DNA of 42,626 nucleotides from Thermoflexus hugenholtzii JAD2 (GCA_945881915.1 CAMCVW010000030.1:1-42626), one strand, 5' to 3'. Positions 25,173 to 37,736 are shown, counted from the stretch's first letter. A program made the numbers and translations. The notes: a model not told the origin generated them from the sequence alone.

Positions 25173-26189
25173 CTACAAAAACAGCACAAACGACACGCTA
25201 TTCACGGGTATGGTTCCCACTCGTGCACCAATCTGTCCCGTTGCCACGTCGCGGGGCAACACGGCGATGATGTTGTCGTTTTGGCAAGCGACGAGGACGT
25301 AACTGCCATCGGGACTGAATGCAAAGTTACGCGGCCACGCACCGCCACAAGAAACAACCTCGATGCGTAACAGGTTGCCATCGGCGAGAATCCGATAGGT
25401 TGCAATGGTGTTTTCGCCGCGCGTCGTGACGCTCAAAAATTGTCCACAAGGGCTGATGTGAATGTCAGCGACGGTGTAGTCAATCAGTGGCGTTGCGATG
25501 GTCGAGTGTTCCCAGAGCGGCCGCAGGGTGTCTTCGCTGTAGGCATAAACCGCCACCGTGCACGAAATCTCGTTGGCGACGTACAGGATCGGCTTGCTCG
25601 GATGGAAAACCGCATGCCGTGGTCCGGAACCGGGTTTGACGTCTACGGCGTGCATCCGGCGCAGCTGATTCGTCTGTGGCTGCACTGTATAAAAGACCAA
25701 CTCGTCGGTCCCCAAATCTGCAGCGATGACAAATCTGCCGTCTGGCGTGACTGTCGCCGAATGCGCGTGTGGGCCGCTCTGGCGGTCCGTCACTGGCCCG
25801 TTGCCGTCGTGCTGGCGGATGTCATTCAGCCCTGCAATGTCTGCGTTGGTGCCGATGCGCAGCAAACCCATGGTGCCGGTGCCATAGTTCGAGACAACCA
25901 AGTGTTGGGCGTCCCGCGTCAGAATAATATGGCAGGGCCAATTACCGCCACTGGGGCGACGGATTCCGGCGCTCAACACGCCGTTGCGATACGTCACGGC
26001 GACGACCCCGCCGGCAGCGTTCGTCTCAGACACGGTATAAATCATGTCGCCATGCCGTACCATATATGACGGGTTGGCAATGCCGCTCAGCTCTGCCAGC
26101 GGAGCGTATTGACCACGACTATCGACTTCAAAGACATGCATCCCGGCAGCACCGGGGTCGGCATAACCGCCGACAAGAATACGATCCAT
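25173..26189 (-). CDS. Lactonase family protein (6-phosphogluconolactonase-type propeller)
   Basis: The 338-residue protein is a seven-bladed beta propeller of the Pgl/cycloisomerase 2 type. It contains PHAHSATVTPDGRFVIAADLG, KPGSGPRHAVFHPSKPILYV, and the repeated strand pattern of the family, near the end PRNFAFSPDGSYVLVACQ. Members hydrolyse sugar lactones such as 6-phosphogluconolactone. In this operon, after a uronate-dehydrogenase-like enzyme, an aldarolactone or similar sugar lactone is a plausible substrate. ATG 26189 follows AGAGGAG. It is the last gene of the six-gene operon. Confidence 0.9.
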   Translation of the reverse strand: MDRILVGGYADPGAAGMHVFEVDSRGQYAPLAELSGIANPSYMVRHGDMIYTVSETNAAGGVVAVTYRNGVLSAGIRRPSGGNWPCHIILTRDAQHLVVSNYGTGTMGLLRIGTNADIAGLNDIRQHDGNGPVTDRQSGPHAHSATVTPDGRFVIAADLGTDELVFYTVQPQTNQLRRMHAVDVKPGSGPRHAVFHPSKPILYVANEISCTVAVYAYSEDTLRPLWEHSTIATPLIDYTVADIHISPCGQFLSVTTRGENTIATYRILADGNLLRIEVVSCGGAWPRNFAFSPDGSYVLVACQNDNIIAVLPRDVATGQIGARVGTIPVNSVSFVLFL

Positions 26190-26215
26190 AGATGCTCCTC
26201 TCTGCGGCAATCCGC

Positions 26216-27388
26216 TTACCAGTTGGTGACCGAGCCATCAAGACGGCGCAGATGCGGTGCTTCCCAGAACTTCCAGGTGTGTTTTTTGGCAGTCTCTTCG
26301 TCGAATTCGATGCCCAAGCCGGGAGTCATAGGGACGTCGAAGCCGGTGCCATTTAGCTTTGGTTGGACGGGGAACAACACGTCGACGTCGTTGACGCCCT
26401 CACCACGATAAATGTTTTCGCTGGGTGATACACGCACCTCGAGCCAGGCGAAGTTGGCAACTGCTGCCGACATGTGAATCGTCGCAGCGGTACAAATCGG
26501 ACCCAGCGGATTGTGCGGCATCAAATCGATGTAGTGTGTCTCGGCCCAACCGGCTACCTTCATTGATTCGGTGAATCCGCCCAGATTGCAGATGTCGATA
26601 CGTGCAAAATCCGACAAGTGGCGTTCGATGTACGGAGCGAATTGCCATTTGCTGGCGAATTCCTCACCGACTGCAAACGGAATCCCGGTCATCTTGCGCA
26701 GTGCTTCGTAGGCTTCGGGTGACTCGTCGCGGATGGGTTCTTCGATGAAGTCAAGCGTGCCCTGTGGCATGCGTTGACAAAACGATGCGGTCTCGGCCAG
26801 CGACAACCGATGATGGTAATCGATGCCCAGAGTCAATTCCGAGCCCAAGCGTTCGCGGATTTTGACCATGGTCGCGGCGGTGATTCCAATAGTCTCGCGC
26901 GGTTCAAAGACACTGTCGCCGTGCAATCGAGGCTGCAACATGCCAGTCCGAATGACCCGCCAGTCGTTGTCCCACAGCAACTGCGCACTCGCGACGAGTT
27001 CGTCGGGAGTCGAACCGCTCGCTGTCACAAAGCAGGGGACCTTGTCGCGCTGATGACCGCCCAACAACTGGTGCACGGGCACCCCGAGCGCTTTGCCGGC
27101 GATGTCGTAGAGGGCAATGTCGATGGCACTCTGGGCAGCAGTGAGGACGCGGCCACCTTCGAAGTATTGGCTACGGTAGAGTTCTTGCCAGATGCGTCCC
27201 ATCTGCATCGGATTTTGGCCGATGAGGAATTCACGGAAGTGCTTGATTGCGCCCATGACGGCGAGTTCGCGGCCGCTCAATCCCGATTCACCGAGTCCGT
27301 AGATACCCTCGTCTGTTTCGACTTTGACGACCAGCTGATTGCGGTTTCCTACCCAGATTGGGTAGCACTTGATGTCACGAATACGCAT
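26216..27388 (-). CDS. Enolase-superfamily acid-sugar dehydratase (galactonate dehydratase-like)
   Basis: The 390-residue protein is a member of the mandelate racemase/muconate lactonizing family. Metal ligands are Asp190 (GIDYHH, with His192 as possible catalytic base), Glu216 (FIEEP) and Glu242 (AVGEEF). His292 in PHNPLGP is the second catalytic residue. This set matches D-galactonate dehydratase and mannonate dehydratase-type enzymes, which remove water from aldonic or aldaric acids. Galactarolactone cycloisomerase is also in this superfamily and is an alternative in this context. It begins 2 bp after the upstream dehydrogenase stop codon, so the two are coupled. Confidence 0.87.
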   Translation of the reverse strand: MRIRDIKCYPIWVGNRNQLVVKVETDEGIYGLGESGLSGRELAVMGAIKHFREFLIGQNPMQMGRIWQELYRSQYFEGGRVLTAAQSAIDIALYDIAGKALGVPVHQLLGGHQRDKVPCFVTASGSTPDELVASAQLLWDNDWRVIRTGMLQPRLHGDSVFEPRETIGITAATMVKIRERLGSELTLGIDYHHRLSLAETASFCQRMPQGTLDFIEEPIRDESPEAYEALRKMTGIPFAVGEEFASKWQFAPYIERHLSDFARIDICNLGGFTESMKVAGWAETHYIDLMPHNPLGPICTAATIHMSAAVANFAWLEVRVSPSENIYRGEGVNDVDVLFPVQPKLNGTGFDVPMTPGLGIEFDEETAKKHTWKFWEAPHLRRLDGSVTNW

Positions 27389-27390
27389 CG

Positions 27391-28218
27391 TTATTCCTCG
27401 CTATGGGTCCAACCGAGGAGTCGGTTGGCTTTGCTACAGTCAAAAAATCCAGCGTTGCCGGCGAGGCTGCTGTGGAGGGGGACGCTCGGGTAATGGGTTC
27501 GTGCATTGACATCGCTGGTGGTGGCGCTGGCGGCATCTGGAGCAACGATGTAGAACACTTCATGACCGCGCCACGACACATTCAGTGCAGCCATACACGC
27601 ACGAGCGGCAGCACGAGGATGGACGTAGCCCCATACGTGTTTGCGCGCCCCGTCTTTGCCGTCCCAGTACTGAATTGCTTTGTCACGGTCGATGATCCCG
27701 TGGAAGCGCAGACTACTAATCGCCACGTCGCTGCGACGCCGGGCAAATGCATCACCCTGCTGCTCGAGCACCCATTTTGATTGGCTGTAGGCGTCTTGGG
27801 CATAGCAGGGGTGTTTTTCGTCGAGGGGGAAGTAGTTGTAGTGCGGTTCTTTGCTGAATACCGCTCCGATTGCGTTGATACTCGAAGCCATACAGACATG
27901 CTTCATCTGATGAATTTCGGCTGCCAACAGTATGTTGTAGCTCCCCAGTGTGTTGTCGCGGTAGACGACATGGTCGGGGGCATTCATCGGCGAGCGATGT
28001 GCCGCCAGGTGGATGACCGCGTCGCAGCCCGAGAGTGCGCCCACCACACTGCCAAAATCCGAGACATCGACGATGTTCGCTTGGACACCCAACGGGTTGC
28101 CGGTGGTGTTGACGGGCATAGTGCGGTCGATGCTGAGGACTGAATGGCCTGCTTCCTGGAGTAAGGGAATCAAAACACGTGCTAAATCACCACTACCACC
28201 GGTCACTGCAATACGCAT
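27391..28218 (-). CDS. NAD-dependent epimerase/dehydratase family protein (uronate dehydrogenase-like)
   Basis: The 275-residue extended SDR has the cofactor motif TGGSGDLARVLIPLL (6-20), VIHLAAHRSP, and Tyr144/Lys148 in AYSQSKWV. Length, GGSGDLAR and SSLRFHGI suggest uronate dehydrogenase (Udh), which oxidises galacturonate or glucuronate to the lactone of the aldaric acid. The position between a GntR regulator and a dehydratase supports this, but the assignment is inference. ATG 28218 follows AAAGGTA. It starts 16 bp after the gntR stop codon. Confidence 0.78.
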   Translation of the reverse strand: MRIAVTGGSGDLARVLIPLLQEAGHSVLSIDRTMPVNTTGNPLGVQANIVDVSDFGSVVGALSGCDAVIHLAAHRSPMNAPDHVVYRDNTLGSYNILLAAEIHQMKHVCMASSINAIGAVFSKEPHYNYFPLDEKHPCYAQDAYSQSKWVLEQQGDAFARRRSDVAISSLRFHGIIDRDKAIQYWDGKDGARKHVWGYVHPRAAARACMAALNVSWRGHEVFYIVAPDAASATTSDVNARTHYPSVPLHSSLAGNAGFFDCSKANRLLGWTHSEE

Positions 28219-28234
28219 AGGAGTACCTTTCGGG

Positions 28235-28966
28235 TTACATAACCAAATTGCGCTGGATTTCTGCTTCCATCGCCAACACACTGCTCAACGCATCATTCAT
28301 ATGGGCCAACATGAGCAGTCTAGCCTGGGTCGGATTACGCTCATAGATTGCCTCGGCGATGAGTCGATGATACCGCACTGCACGTTCCGTCATTCCCAGT
28401 TCTTGGCTGGTCAAACGGCGCGATATCACAAACAAATCATGCATCCCATGGAGCATCTGGCGGAGTACGGGGTTGTGTGATGCCTGGGCAATGGAACGAT
28501 GGAACGAAATATCCGGTCCCACGAAATCAAGCCCACTCCCTGCTTGTTGCTCCATGGTAATCGCCAACTGCAAAATCTCGGCGAGTTCACTATCGCTGCC
28601 GCGTTCGGCTGCGTAGGCGGCTAACTCGGGCTCGATGAGCCGGCGTGCTTCCGCAAATGCGGCCATATGATCCATCGAATGAGCGGAGTCAGCGTCGAAC
28701 GGCGATTCGTCGACATGCAAACTAATCACGATGACGCCACGACCGTGCTCGATACGCACGAGCCCCTGTGACTGCAGCGAACGCAATGCCTCACGCACTG
28801 ACCCGGTACTGACCGCAAAATCGCTGGCAAGTTGGGTGATACTGGGCAGGTGTTCGCCGGGTTGCCATTCACCTTGGCGCAGGCGTTGTTGGAGTTCGTT
28901 TAAAACCGAACCAAATATCCTGCCTGACCGTACGGGGGCGGTTTTGTCGGTACTCCGTGCACGCAT
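28235..28966 (-). CDS. GntR-family transcriptional regulator (FadR subfamily)
   Basis: The 243-residue repressor has a winged helix at residues about 18-85 (LRQGEWQPGEHLPSITQLA, STGSVREALRSLQSQGLV, GRGVIV) and a C-terminal all-helical FCD domain. Metal and ligand residues of FCD are suggested by the Asp/His positions DISFHRSIAQASHN near 173-186 and the later YHRLIAEAI. FadR-type regulators in sugar-acid operons usually respond to an intermediate and repress their own operon. ATG 28966 follows GAGAGGA. It is encoded in the middle of the operon it probably controls. Confidence 0.92.
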   Translation of the reverse strand: MRARSTDKTAPVRSGRIFGSVLNELQQRLRQGEWQPGEHLPSITQLASDFAVSTGSVREALRSLQSQGLVRIEHGRGVIVISLHVDESPFDADSAHSMDHMAAFAEARRLIEPELAAYAAERGSDSELAEILQLAITMEQQAGSGLDFVGPDISFHRSIAQASHNPVLRQMLHGMHDLFVISRRLTSQELGMTERAVRYHRLIAEAIYERNPTQARLLMLAHMNDALSSVLAMEAEIQRNLVM

Positions 28967-28991
28967 GGCAGTCCTCTCTACACGGCCAACC

Positions 28992-30611
28992 TCACTGTTG
29001 GAACGTGAATTCCCACAGTGATACCTTGTCGCCGAACTCCAGCACATACACCCGGTTTTCGATGGCAGCTGCGTCAATCGGGTTGCGCAAGCCCGTCACG
29101 AGTTCGCGCGCCGTCATGGTGTAGGTGCTTCCCGTTGGGCTCAATTCGAGTGCCAGCATGTCTTGACCGCGATCAGGCAAGGTCCCACCCGCTGCCCCCC
29201 AACTCAGAATGATGGCGTTGAGTCCGTCGTCCGTGTTTTGCCACGATGCCGGGAATGCCCGATCCAAAAAGACCAACCCTAATGGCGATCGATGCGGGGT
29301 GAACGACGGAAGCGTGATGCCCTCTGCTGCCGCATTATGGGCGGCGCCGTCAGCCGTGCGGTAATCAACTCCTGCTGGGCCTGCATTGGCAATCGGGTCG
29401 CTGAAGGTCGTGGGAGCAGCAGGGTATGACGGATCGTTGGCGTATGCACCAATCTGGACCGCAGTGAAGTCCGGCTGGAGGTATCCGTCGTTCGTTGGGT
29501 CGTACGCCGGGTCACGTTGTGGCGTATCGGTTGTGCCGAAGCGCCAGGGGAATCCGTAGTGCAGGCCCGGCGTAATGGCATTCAGCTCGTCCGGCAAATC
29601 CGCATCCGGGCCGTTGTCACCAGCAAAGAGCACCCCGTTGGGTGCAAAAATCGGGTCGTAACTGTTACGGAAGCCTTTGGCGTACACATAGGCTGCGATG
29701 GCTTCTTCGGAGTTCTGTAACAAAATGTCGTTGCCGTTGATGGGGAGTTTGAACATGCGCGCAGTGAGTGGTATTTCACGCAGGTCTGGGAATGCACCGT
29801 TCTGACTTTCGACTTCGCCATGATCGGTCCGCGAGCCACTATTGACCACGATGAATTTTTGATCGGGGCTAATCGCAATACCGTTGAAGAGGTGGTCGAA
29901 CGGCGTGTCGCTGCGCGGGTATGGCTCGGTCTTGGCCACCGTCGTCCAGGTATAGGTCGTCCAGCTGTAGCTCTTATTGATGGACGTCATCTGACCAGAT
30001 GGAGTGCCGCGACGAATGATTGCCCGCGTCGTTGTGTCGATGGTCTGATTGCCACTGACGAACACCGTTCCGTCTGCGGCCACGGCCAGACCACTTGTGG
30101 TCGCGCCGGAGAGCATTTCGGCCGGAGTAGCAACGATGTCTTTGATACCGGTCGCGGGGTCGATGCGCACCAAGCCTTGCTCCATGTTGAGCATCAGGAG
30201 ACTCTGTTGGGTGCTGTCATAGGCCAGTCGGATACTGTTGACGGGTATGGACGCAACATACCGGATGGCAAGCCGACTGTCGTGGAGTATCGGTCCGCCG
30301 GCGATCGGTTGGCGCGGATTGGTATCGACCATTGCACCAGTGCCGTCGCTGACGGGAGCGCTGGTCACGGTACTCTCGGCGGTCGCAGTCGCGACGGCCG
30401 GTTCTGCAGTTGCACTGGCTACCGCATCTACAATAGTCGCAGTCGCGACGTCCGTCGGCGCAGGAGCAGCGTCGGTCTGCGTGGGAGTACTCGCAGCCGG
30501 CGCTGTGGTTGGTTCCGCACTGGTGGTAGTCGTCAGCGCAGGCGCACCACAGGCAGTGAGCAGGCTGGTAGTCAGCAGGATGTAGGCAATTGCACGGATG
30601 AGTGGACGCAT
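28992..30611 (-). CDS. PQQ-type sugar dehydrogenase-like lipoprotein
   Basis: The 539-residue protein has a lipoprotein signal (LLTTSLLTACG, with Cys about residue 21) followed by a long Thr/Ala/Pro/Val linker to about residue 90. The body resembles the soluble glucose/sorbosone dehydrogenase propeller: YAKGFRNSYDPIFAPNGVLFAGDNGPD, TPGLHYGFPWRFG, and repeated propeller strands. These enzymes oxidise sugars outside the membrane with pyrroloquinoline quinone. I cannot verify the PQQ ligands, so a non-catalytic propeller is possible. AGAGG precedes ATG 30611; a GTG at 30617 adds two residues. It lies 8 bp after the DUF5107 gene. Confidence 0.75.
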   Translation of the reverse strand: MRPLIRAIAYILLTTSLLTACGAPALTTTTSAEPTTAPAASTPTQTDAAPAPTDVATATIVDAVASATAEPAVATATAESTVTSAPVSDGTGAMVDTNPRQPIAGGPILHDSRLAIRYVASIPVNSIRLAYDSTQQSLLMLNMEQGLVRIDPATGIKDIVATPAEMLSGATTSGLAVAADGTVFVSGNQTIDTTTRAIIRRGTPSGQMTSINKSYSWTTYTWTTVAKTEPYPRSDTPFDHLFNGIAISPDQKFIVVNSGSRTDHGEVESQNGAFPDLREIPLTARMFKLPINGNDILLQNSEEAIAAYVYAKGFRNSYDPIFAPNGVLFAGDNGPDADLPDELNAITPGLHYGFPWRFGTTDTPQRDPAYDPTNDGYLQPDFTAVQIGAYANDPSYPAAPTTFSDPIANAGPAGVDYRTADGAAHNAAAEGITLPSFTPHRSPLGLVFLDRAFPASWQNTDDGLNAIILSWGAAGGTLPDRGQDMLALELSPTGSTYTMTARELVTGLRNPIDAAAIENRVYVLEFGDKVSLWEFTFQQ

Positions 30612-30619
30612 GGTCACCT

Positions 30620-33901
<3,282 letters not shown>

Positions 33902-33975
33902 GCGATCACTCCATTGTGCTGTAGCAGGTGAACTGATGTAATGAGTTGATTCGGAGGGGTCTATAGAATGTGGCT

Positions 33976-34003
33976 ATCATATCACGTATGTGCAATTGCT
34001 CAA
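33976..34003 (-). promoter_or_regulatory. Promoter of the six-gene sugar-acid operon, with a possible operator
   Basis: On the minus strand, TTGAGC (34003-33998), a 16-bp spacer and TATGAT (33981-33976) form a promoter, with an extended TGA before the -10. The spacer and -10 contain CATA-N5-TATG (33978-33990), an inverted repeat that a GntR dimer could use. About 75 bp separate it from the first start codon. Confidence 0.5.
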
Positions 34004-34071
34004 ACAGCATGAATCCTTCAGATGCGAAACTCATTTGATGACGTTTCACTTCTTTTTACCCCGCCCTTCCC

Positions 34072-34292
34072 TCTCCCACCAGCACCCGAGGGAGATCTTT
34101 TTTTGGAGAAAAGTGATGACCGACGACCATTGCCTCGGAAACAGCGCCGGCGCTCAGAACGAGTACTCCGTTATGGCCGTCCACGCGCAGCCCTGCGCGC
34201 ACACTCAGCTGGTCCACGAAAACGGTACACGAGGGTCGCTTTTTGCCAAAAAACGAAAGAACCTCCCATTCAACCGCTATCCTCGTGTTTGA
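34072..34292 (+). other. Intergenic stretch with a weak terminator and a doubtful 58-codon ORF
   Basis: TCTCCC (34072-34077) pairs with GGGAGA (34090-34095) and is followed by T7, a weak hairpin. Just after it, ATG 34116 behind GGAG opens 58 codons to 34292. The peptide has no recognisable motif, and overlapping frames are equally open, so I do not call it a gene. The remainder of 33902-34365 holds the promoter above and the terminator below. Confidence 0.3.
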
Positions 34293-34319
34293 CGCATCAC
34301 AATAGCGTAATTGGCACAT

Positions 34320-34353
34320 AAAAAACGGACGGTGCACTGGTGTGCACCGTCCG
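34320..34353 (-). terminator. Terminator of the class V aminotransferase gene
   Basis: CGGACGGTGCAC (34326-34337) pairs perfectly with GTGCACCGTCCG (34342-34353) around TGGT. On the minus strand TTTTTT follows (34325-34320). Confidence 0.92.
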
Positions 34354-34365
34354 GAACGGGTTGGT

Positions 34366-35460
34366 TTAGCGCAGAATATCGCCGAATGCCTCGAGTGCAT
34401 CGTCGATGTAGGTATCGCTGGCACCTTTGCCCATGTGCCCCACGCGCATGATTTTGGTGGCCAATGGTCCGATACCGCCAGCGGTATAGAAGCCATAGCG
34501 TTCTTTCATCATCTTTTTGATTTCGTTGATGTCCTTGCCTGCGGGGATGAGCACAGAGGTCACTTGTGGCGTGGCCTCACCCTCTGGAACCAGGTGGGAA
34601 ATGCCCATGCTGGCGATACCCTTGCGGAATCGTGCAGCGGCGCGGTAGTGATGGTCCACATACCCTTGCTTGCCCATGGCCAGCACCTGTTTGAGGCGCA
34701 GCTGCACTGCCAACACGAGGGTCGGTGGCATGGTAGCTGGTTGTGGGTGCTCTGGTGTGCCTTCCTGGTACGAGCGCAGCGTGCGCAGGTCGAACAACCA
34801 ACCGATTGGGCCGACGGGGTGGCTGTCCATGTAGGCCCAGCCTTTTGGGCTGACGGCGACAAAGCCCAATCCAGCAGGGGCTGCCAAAGCCTTTTGGGAG
34901 GCGCTGACACAGACATCGATGTCCCATGCATCGACTTCGAGGGGGGTGCCAGCAAAGCCGGTAATGGCGTCGACGATGCTCGGGATACCGAATTCCTTGG
35001 CCAACGCGGCCAATTCTTTGACCGGGTTGAGTGTGCCCGTCGAAGTCTCGGCATAGACAAAGCCCAATGCGTCGAACGGACCGTGTTTTTTCATTTCGGC
35101 GCGGACTACGTCGACCGAGATTGCCCGGCCCCATTCGCCTTCGATGAAGTGGACGCCGATGCCACGGGCTTGAGCGATGTTTGCCATATGTTCACCAAAC
35201 CAGCCGTTGCGCACGATTGCCATGCGCTTGCCCGTGGCGAGCATGCTCCCGATTGCTACTTCGAGGCCGGTCGTACCGGACCCGACAATGGGGAATACAT
35301 TGCCGTTGGTGCCAAATAGATGCTTCAGGTCGGTGCAGACGTCTGCATAGATGGTCGCCCATTCTGCACCGTAGTGGGGAATCTGGGGACTGCCGAGGAC
35401 CTTCAGTACGGCGTCGTCGACGTCGACTGGTCCGGGGATGAGCATTCGATAGGTTGCCAT
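34366..35460 (-). CDS. Class V aminotransferase (alanine/serine-glyoxylate type)
   Basis: The 364-residue PLP enzyme begins MATYRMLIPGPVDV, the usual opening of alanine-glyoxylate and serine-pyruvate aminotransferases. Lys190 in SASQKALAAPAGLG binds the cofactor, Asp164 (IVDAITG) contacts the ring nitrogen, and SGTTGLEVAI, VYAETSTGTLNPV and the late VGHMGKGAS complete the match. 2-Aminoethylphosphonate transaminase (PhnW) is in the same fold, which matters near a phosphonate operon. It lies 24 kb from phnD and has the AGXT-like opening, so I favour glyoxylate or serine transamination. ATG 35460 follows GGAG. It is monocistronic with its own terminator. Confidence 0.88.
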   Translation of the reverse strand: MATYRMLIPGPVDVDDAVLKVLGSPQIPHYGAEWATIYADVCTDLKHLFGTNGNVFPIVGSGTTGLEVAIGSMLATGKRMAIVRNGWFGEHMANIAQARGIGVHFIEGEWGRAISVDVVRAEMKKHGPFDALGFVYAETSTGTLNPVKELAALAKEFGIPSIVDAITGFAGTPLEVDAWDIDVCVSASQKALAAPAGLGFVAVSPKGWAYMDSHPVGPIGWLFDLRTLRSYQEGTPEHPQPATMPPTLVLAVQLRLKQVLAMGKQGYVDHHYRAAARFRKGIASMGISHLVPEGEATPQVTSVLIPAGKDINEIKKMMKERYGFYTAGGIGPLATKIMRVGHMGKGASDTYIDDALEAFGDILR

Positions 35461-35552
35461 GCATCGCTCCAATTCCAATGAAGGGATAGACTTTGTTCAT
35501 TATACCACTCCTGCCCTGGCTGACCGGGTAGGAGTGGTCCTACAGCATCCGG

Positions 35553-36782
35553 CTATTTGAGTCGATCTGCGCCTGCAAAATCCGCAAACAGACGCTTCAT
35601 GTGCGCTGATGGGTCTGCATAGAATTCCGTGGCACTGACGCCCAATGTGACGGGGCGCACCGCCGGTTTGACGGTGGGATTGGTCGCTGCGAAGCGCTTG
35701 ATGACTTCCGCGTGTGGTTTGAGGGTGCCGTCAGGTCGGACCATCCCAAAAAACCGCTCGTGGCGTGCTTCGTCGCAGGGTGGCTCGTTCCAGAGATCCG
35801 AACGGTAGTCGGCAAAGCACCACAGCATGGCCCCGGTGGCACCGACGTCTACCAGTGTGGGCAATACGGCTTCGTAATAGGCGGCGAGGTCTTCTTCGCT
35901 GGCCATAAACTGGGTACGCGGTTTGCCGTAGGCAGTCCAGTTCCAGACCTGTGAGGGGGCTCCCGGAGGGGCGGTGCAGCCGCCGAATTCTTCCATCAAC
36001 GTCGGTTTGCCGCAGAGTGCACTGACGACGGCACAGGTGAATGGCACATAGTCTGGGTCGAGGGGATTCTTCATCCAGCTGACATACATGGGGTACGAGT
36101 GCATGACCGCCAAGTCGGTCTCGGCATAGACCTCGTGCACGCGTAAGTTGTTGGTGCGGAACAGACTGTCGGCATGCAAGCCGCAGCCGACGGGGTGGAT
36201 TGGATCAATGGCTTTGATGAGCTGCGTCATTTCGCGCACCCAGGCTTGGCCGGCAGCAGCGTCGCGGGGCCAGGCGAACAAGTCGGGTTCGTTGCCCAGA
36301 TTCCACCAGCCGATGCCGGGGTGATTTTTGAGGGCAGACACCACCGTCGTCAGCAACAGGCGTTCGGCAGCCAGCGCGACGGGGTCGTGGTAGGGGTTGC
36401 GATACGGTTTGTTGACGATTTTGTTGTTACTGACGACTTGGAGGGAGTGGAAGTTGGTTGCGTCTGCAGGATCGCCCAACAACCAGCCGGGGCACCAGTT
36501 TGGTCCACTCATGTGCCCGGTGAAGAACGTCACGTCGAGGACCAACCCGTGTTTTGCAGCGATGTCTGCCACCGTGTGCAGATTGGCCAGGCTTGCTGGG
36601 TCGACGCTGTCGGGTGTTGGTTGGAAGTCTTCCCAGAGGAGAAAAATCCGTACCACCGTCATACCCAAATCGGCAATTGTGGCGAATTCGCCGTGGACTT
36701 CACCTGCGTCGAAGTCCTTCCACCAGCCCATCGCCTTGCGGCGGGGCCAATAGTTGACGCCCAAAATGAATGGTGTCTCCAT
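35553..36782 (-). CDS. GH5-like glycoside hydrolase
   Basis: The 409-residue TIM-barrel protein has the two carboxylates of clan A hydrolases: Glu165 in GWWNLGNEPDLFAW as acid/base and Glu264/265 in TLMEEFGG as nucleophile. It starts FILGVNYWPRRKAMGWW, near the pattern of GH5-like mannosidases or cellulases. It has no signal peptide, so it would act on oligosaccharides inside the cell. ATG 36782 follows AGAGGAG. It is divergent from the esterase at 36872 with a 89-bp gap, which probably holds both promoters. Substrate unknown. Confidence 0.83.
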   Translation of the reverse strand: METPFILGVNYWPRRKAMGWWKDFDAGEVHGEFATIADLGMTVVRIFLLWEDFQPTPDSVDPASLANLHTVADIAAKHGLVLDVTFFTGHMSGPNWCPGWLLGDPADATNFHSLQVVSNNKIVNKPYRNPYHDPVALAAERLLLTTVVSALKNHPGIGWWNLGNEPDLFAWPRDAAAGQAWVREMTQLIKAIDPIHPVGCGLHADSLFRTNNLRVHEVYAETDLAVMHSYPMYVSWMKNPLDPDYVPFTCAVVSALCGKPTLMEEFGGCTAPPGAPSQVWNWTAYGKPRTQFMASEEDLAAYYEAVLPTLVDVGATGAMLWCFADYRSDLWNEPPCDEARHERFFGMVRPDGTLKPHAEVIKRFAATNPTVKPAVRPVTLGVSATEFYADPSAHMKRLFADFAGADRLK

Positions 36783-36871
36783 TGTGCAGCTCCTCTTCGG
36801 TGCAGACACCGATGCTCAAAACGGATAGAGTATCATTGTATATCGTCAACTTCCTGCGAAAGTGAATCAGC

Positions 36872-37720
36872 ATGACTGCTCCTGCTCCATTCCGCGAACT
36901 GCTCTGGCCGGCAGGTTCGTTGCCCGATGTGGGTCCCGCCGAAGAAACATTTGTCGGTTTGTCGCAGGCGGGCACTCCATTTGGTCAAGTCCGCAATGTG
37001 CGCATTCCGCGCATCACGGTGTACCAGCCTGCCCCGTCGCTGGCCAATGGCACGGCGGTGGTGGTATGCCCCGGTGGTGGCTACCACGTGCTGGCGATCG
37101 ACCACGAAGGTCACGATGTGGCCCGCTGGCTGAATACCAAAGGAATCACAGCAATTGTGCTGGAGTACCGCTTGATTCCATCGCCTGCAGATCCTGCTCA
37201 GCACGCGGCGGAGCTTTCGGCCAAATTATCGGACCCCGTGGTGATGCGTCGCTTGGCCGCCGAGCATGATCCATTGATGCGTGCCGATGTACAACAGGCG
37301 ATTCGGCGTACTCGTGCCATGGCTGCGACGTGGGGCATCCGCCCGGATCGTATCGGCGTGATGGGTTTTTCGGCAGGTGGGCACGTGGCAATCACGGCGA
37401 CGTTGCATCACACGGCGGAGTGCCGGCCGGATTTTGCGGCACCCATCTACCCTGTCTGGTTCGAAGACATCACGATTGGCGCAGATGCCCCGCCGTTGTT
37501 CATGGCATTGGCCAACAACGACGAATTCGGGGCATTGATTTTCACCACAGTGCGCCGCATGCAGGAGGCGTGGATGGCTGCTGCTGTACCGGTCGAGGTG
37601 CATGCGTACGCCGGAGGTGGGCATGGATTCGGCATGATGACACGCCATTTGCCGTGTGACGGCTGGATTGATCGGTGGTATGAGTGGGCCGTGGCGATTG
37701 GTATGGTGACACCGCGCTGA
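36872..37720 (+). CDS. Alpha/beta hydrolase (acetylesterase-like)
   Basis: The 282-residue enzyme carries the nucleophile Ser167 in MGFSAGGHVA, an oxyanion stretch VVVCPGGGYHVLAIDHEG, and the catalytic His late in YAGGGHGFGM. The acid is probably in LFMALANNDEFG. This is the layout of BD-FAE/acetylxylan-esterase-like proteins, which remove acyl groups from sugars. Its place between two glycosidases supports a role in trimming decorated glycans. No signal peptide is present. The next gene begins 16 bp downstream and is co-directional. Confidence 0.88.
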   Translation: MTAPAPFRELLWPAGSLPDVGPAEETFVGLSQAGTPFGQVRNVRIPRITVYQPAPSLANGTAVVVCPGGGYHVLAIDHEGHDVARWLNTKGITAIVLEYRLIPSPADPAQHAAELSAKLSDPVVMRRLAAEHDPLMRADVQQAIRRTRAMAATWGIRPDRIGVMGFSAGGHVAITATLHHTAECRPDFAAPIYPVWFEDITIGADAPPLFMALANNDEFGALIFTTVRRMQEAWMAAAVPVEVHAYAGGGHGFGMMTRHLPCDGWIDRWYEWAVAIGMVTPR

Positions 37721-37736
37721 GCGGCGAGGAGTATCC

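Noticed and set aside
26774-27493. Antisense ORF of 239 codons across the dehydratase gene
   Set aside because: It overlaps a gene with intact metal and catalytic residues and has no domain of its own.
34116-34292. 58-codon gene between the DUF5107 operon promoter and the aminotransferase terminator
   Set aside because: It has a plausible GGAG but no recognisable motif, and overlapping frames are equally open. Listed only as doubtful.
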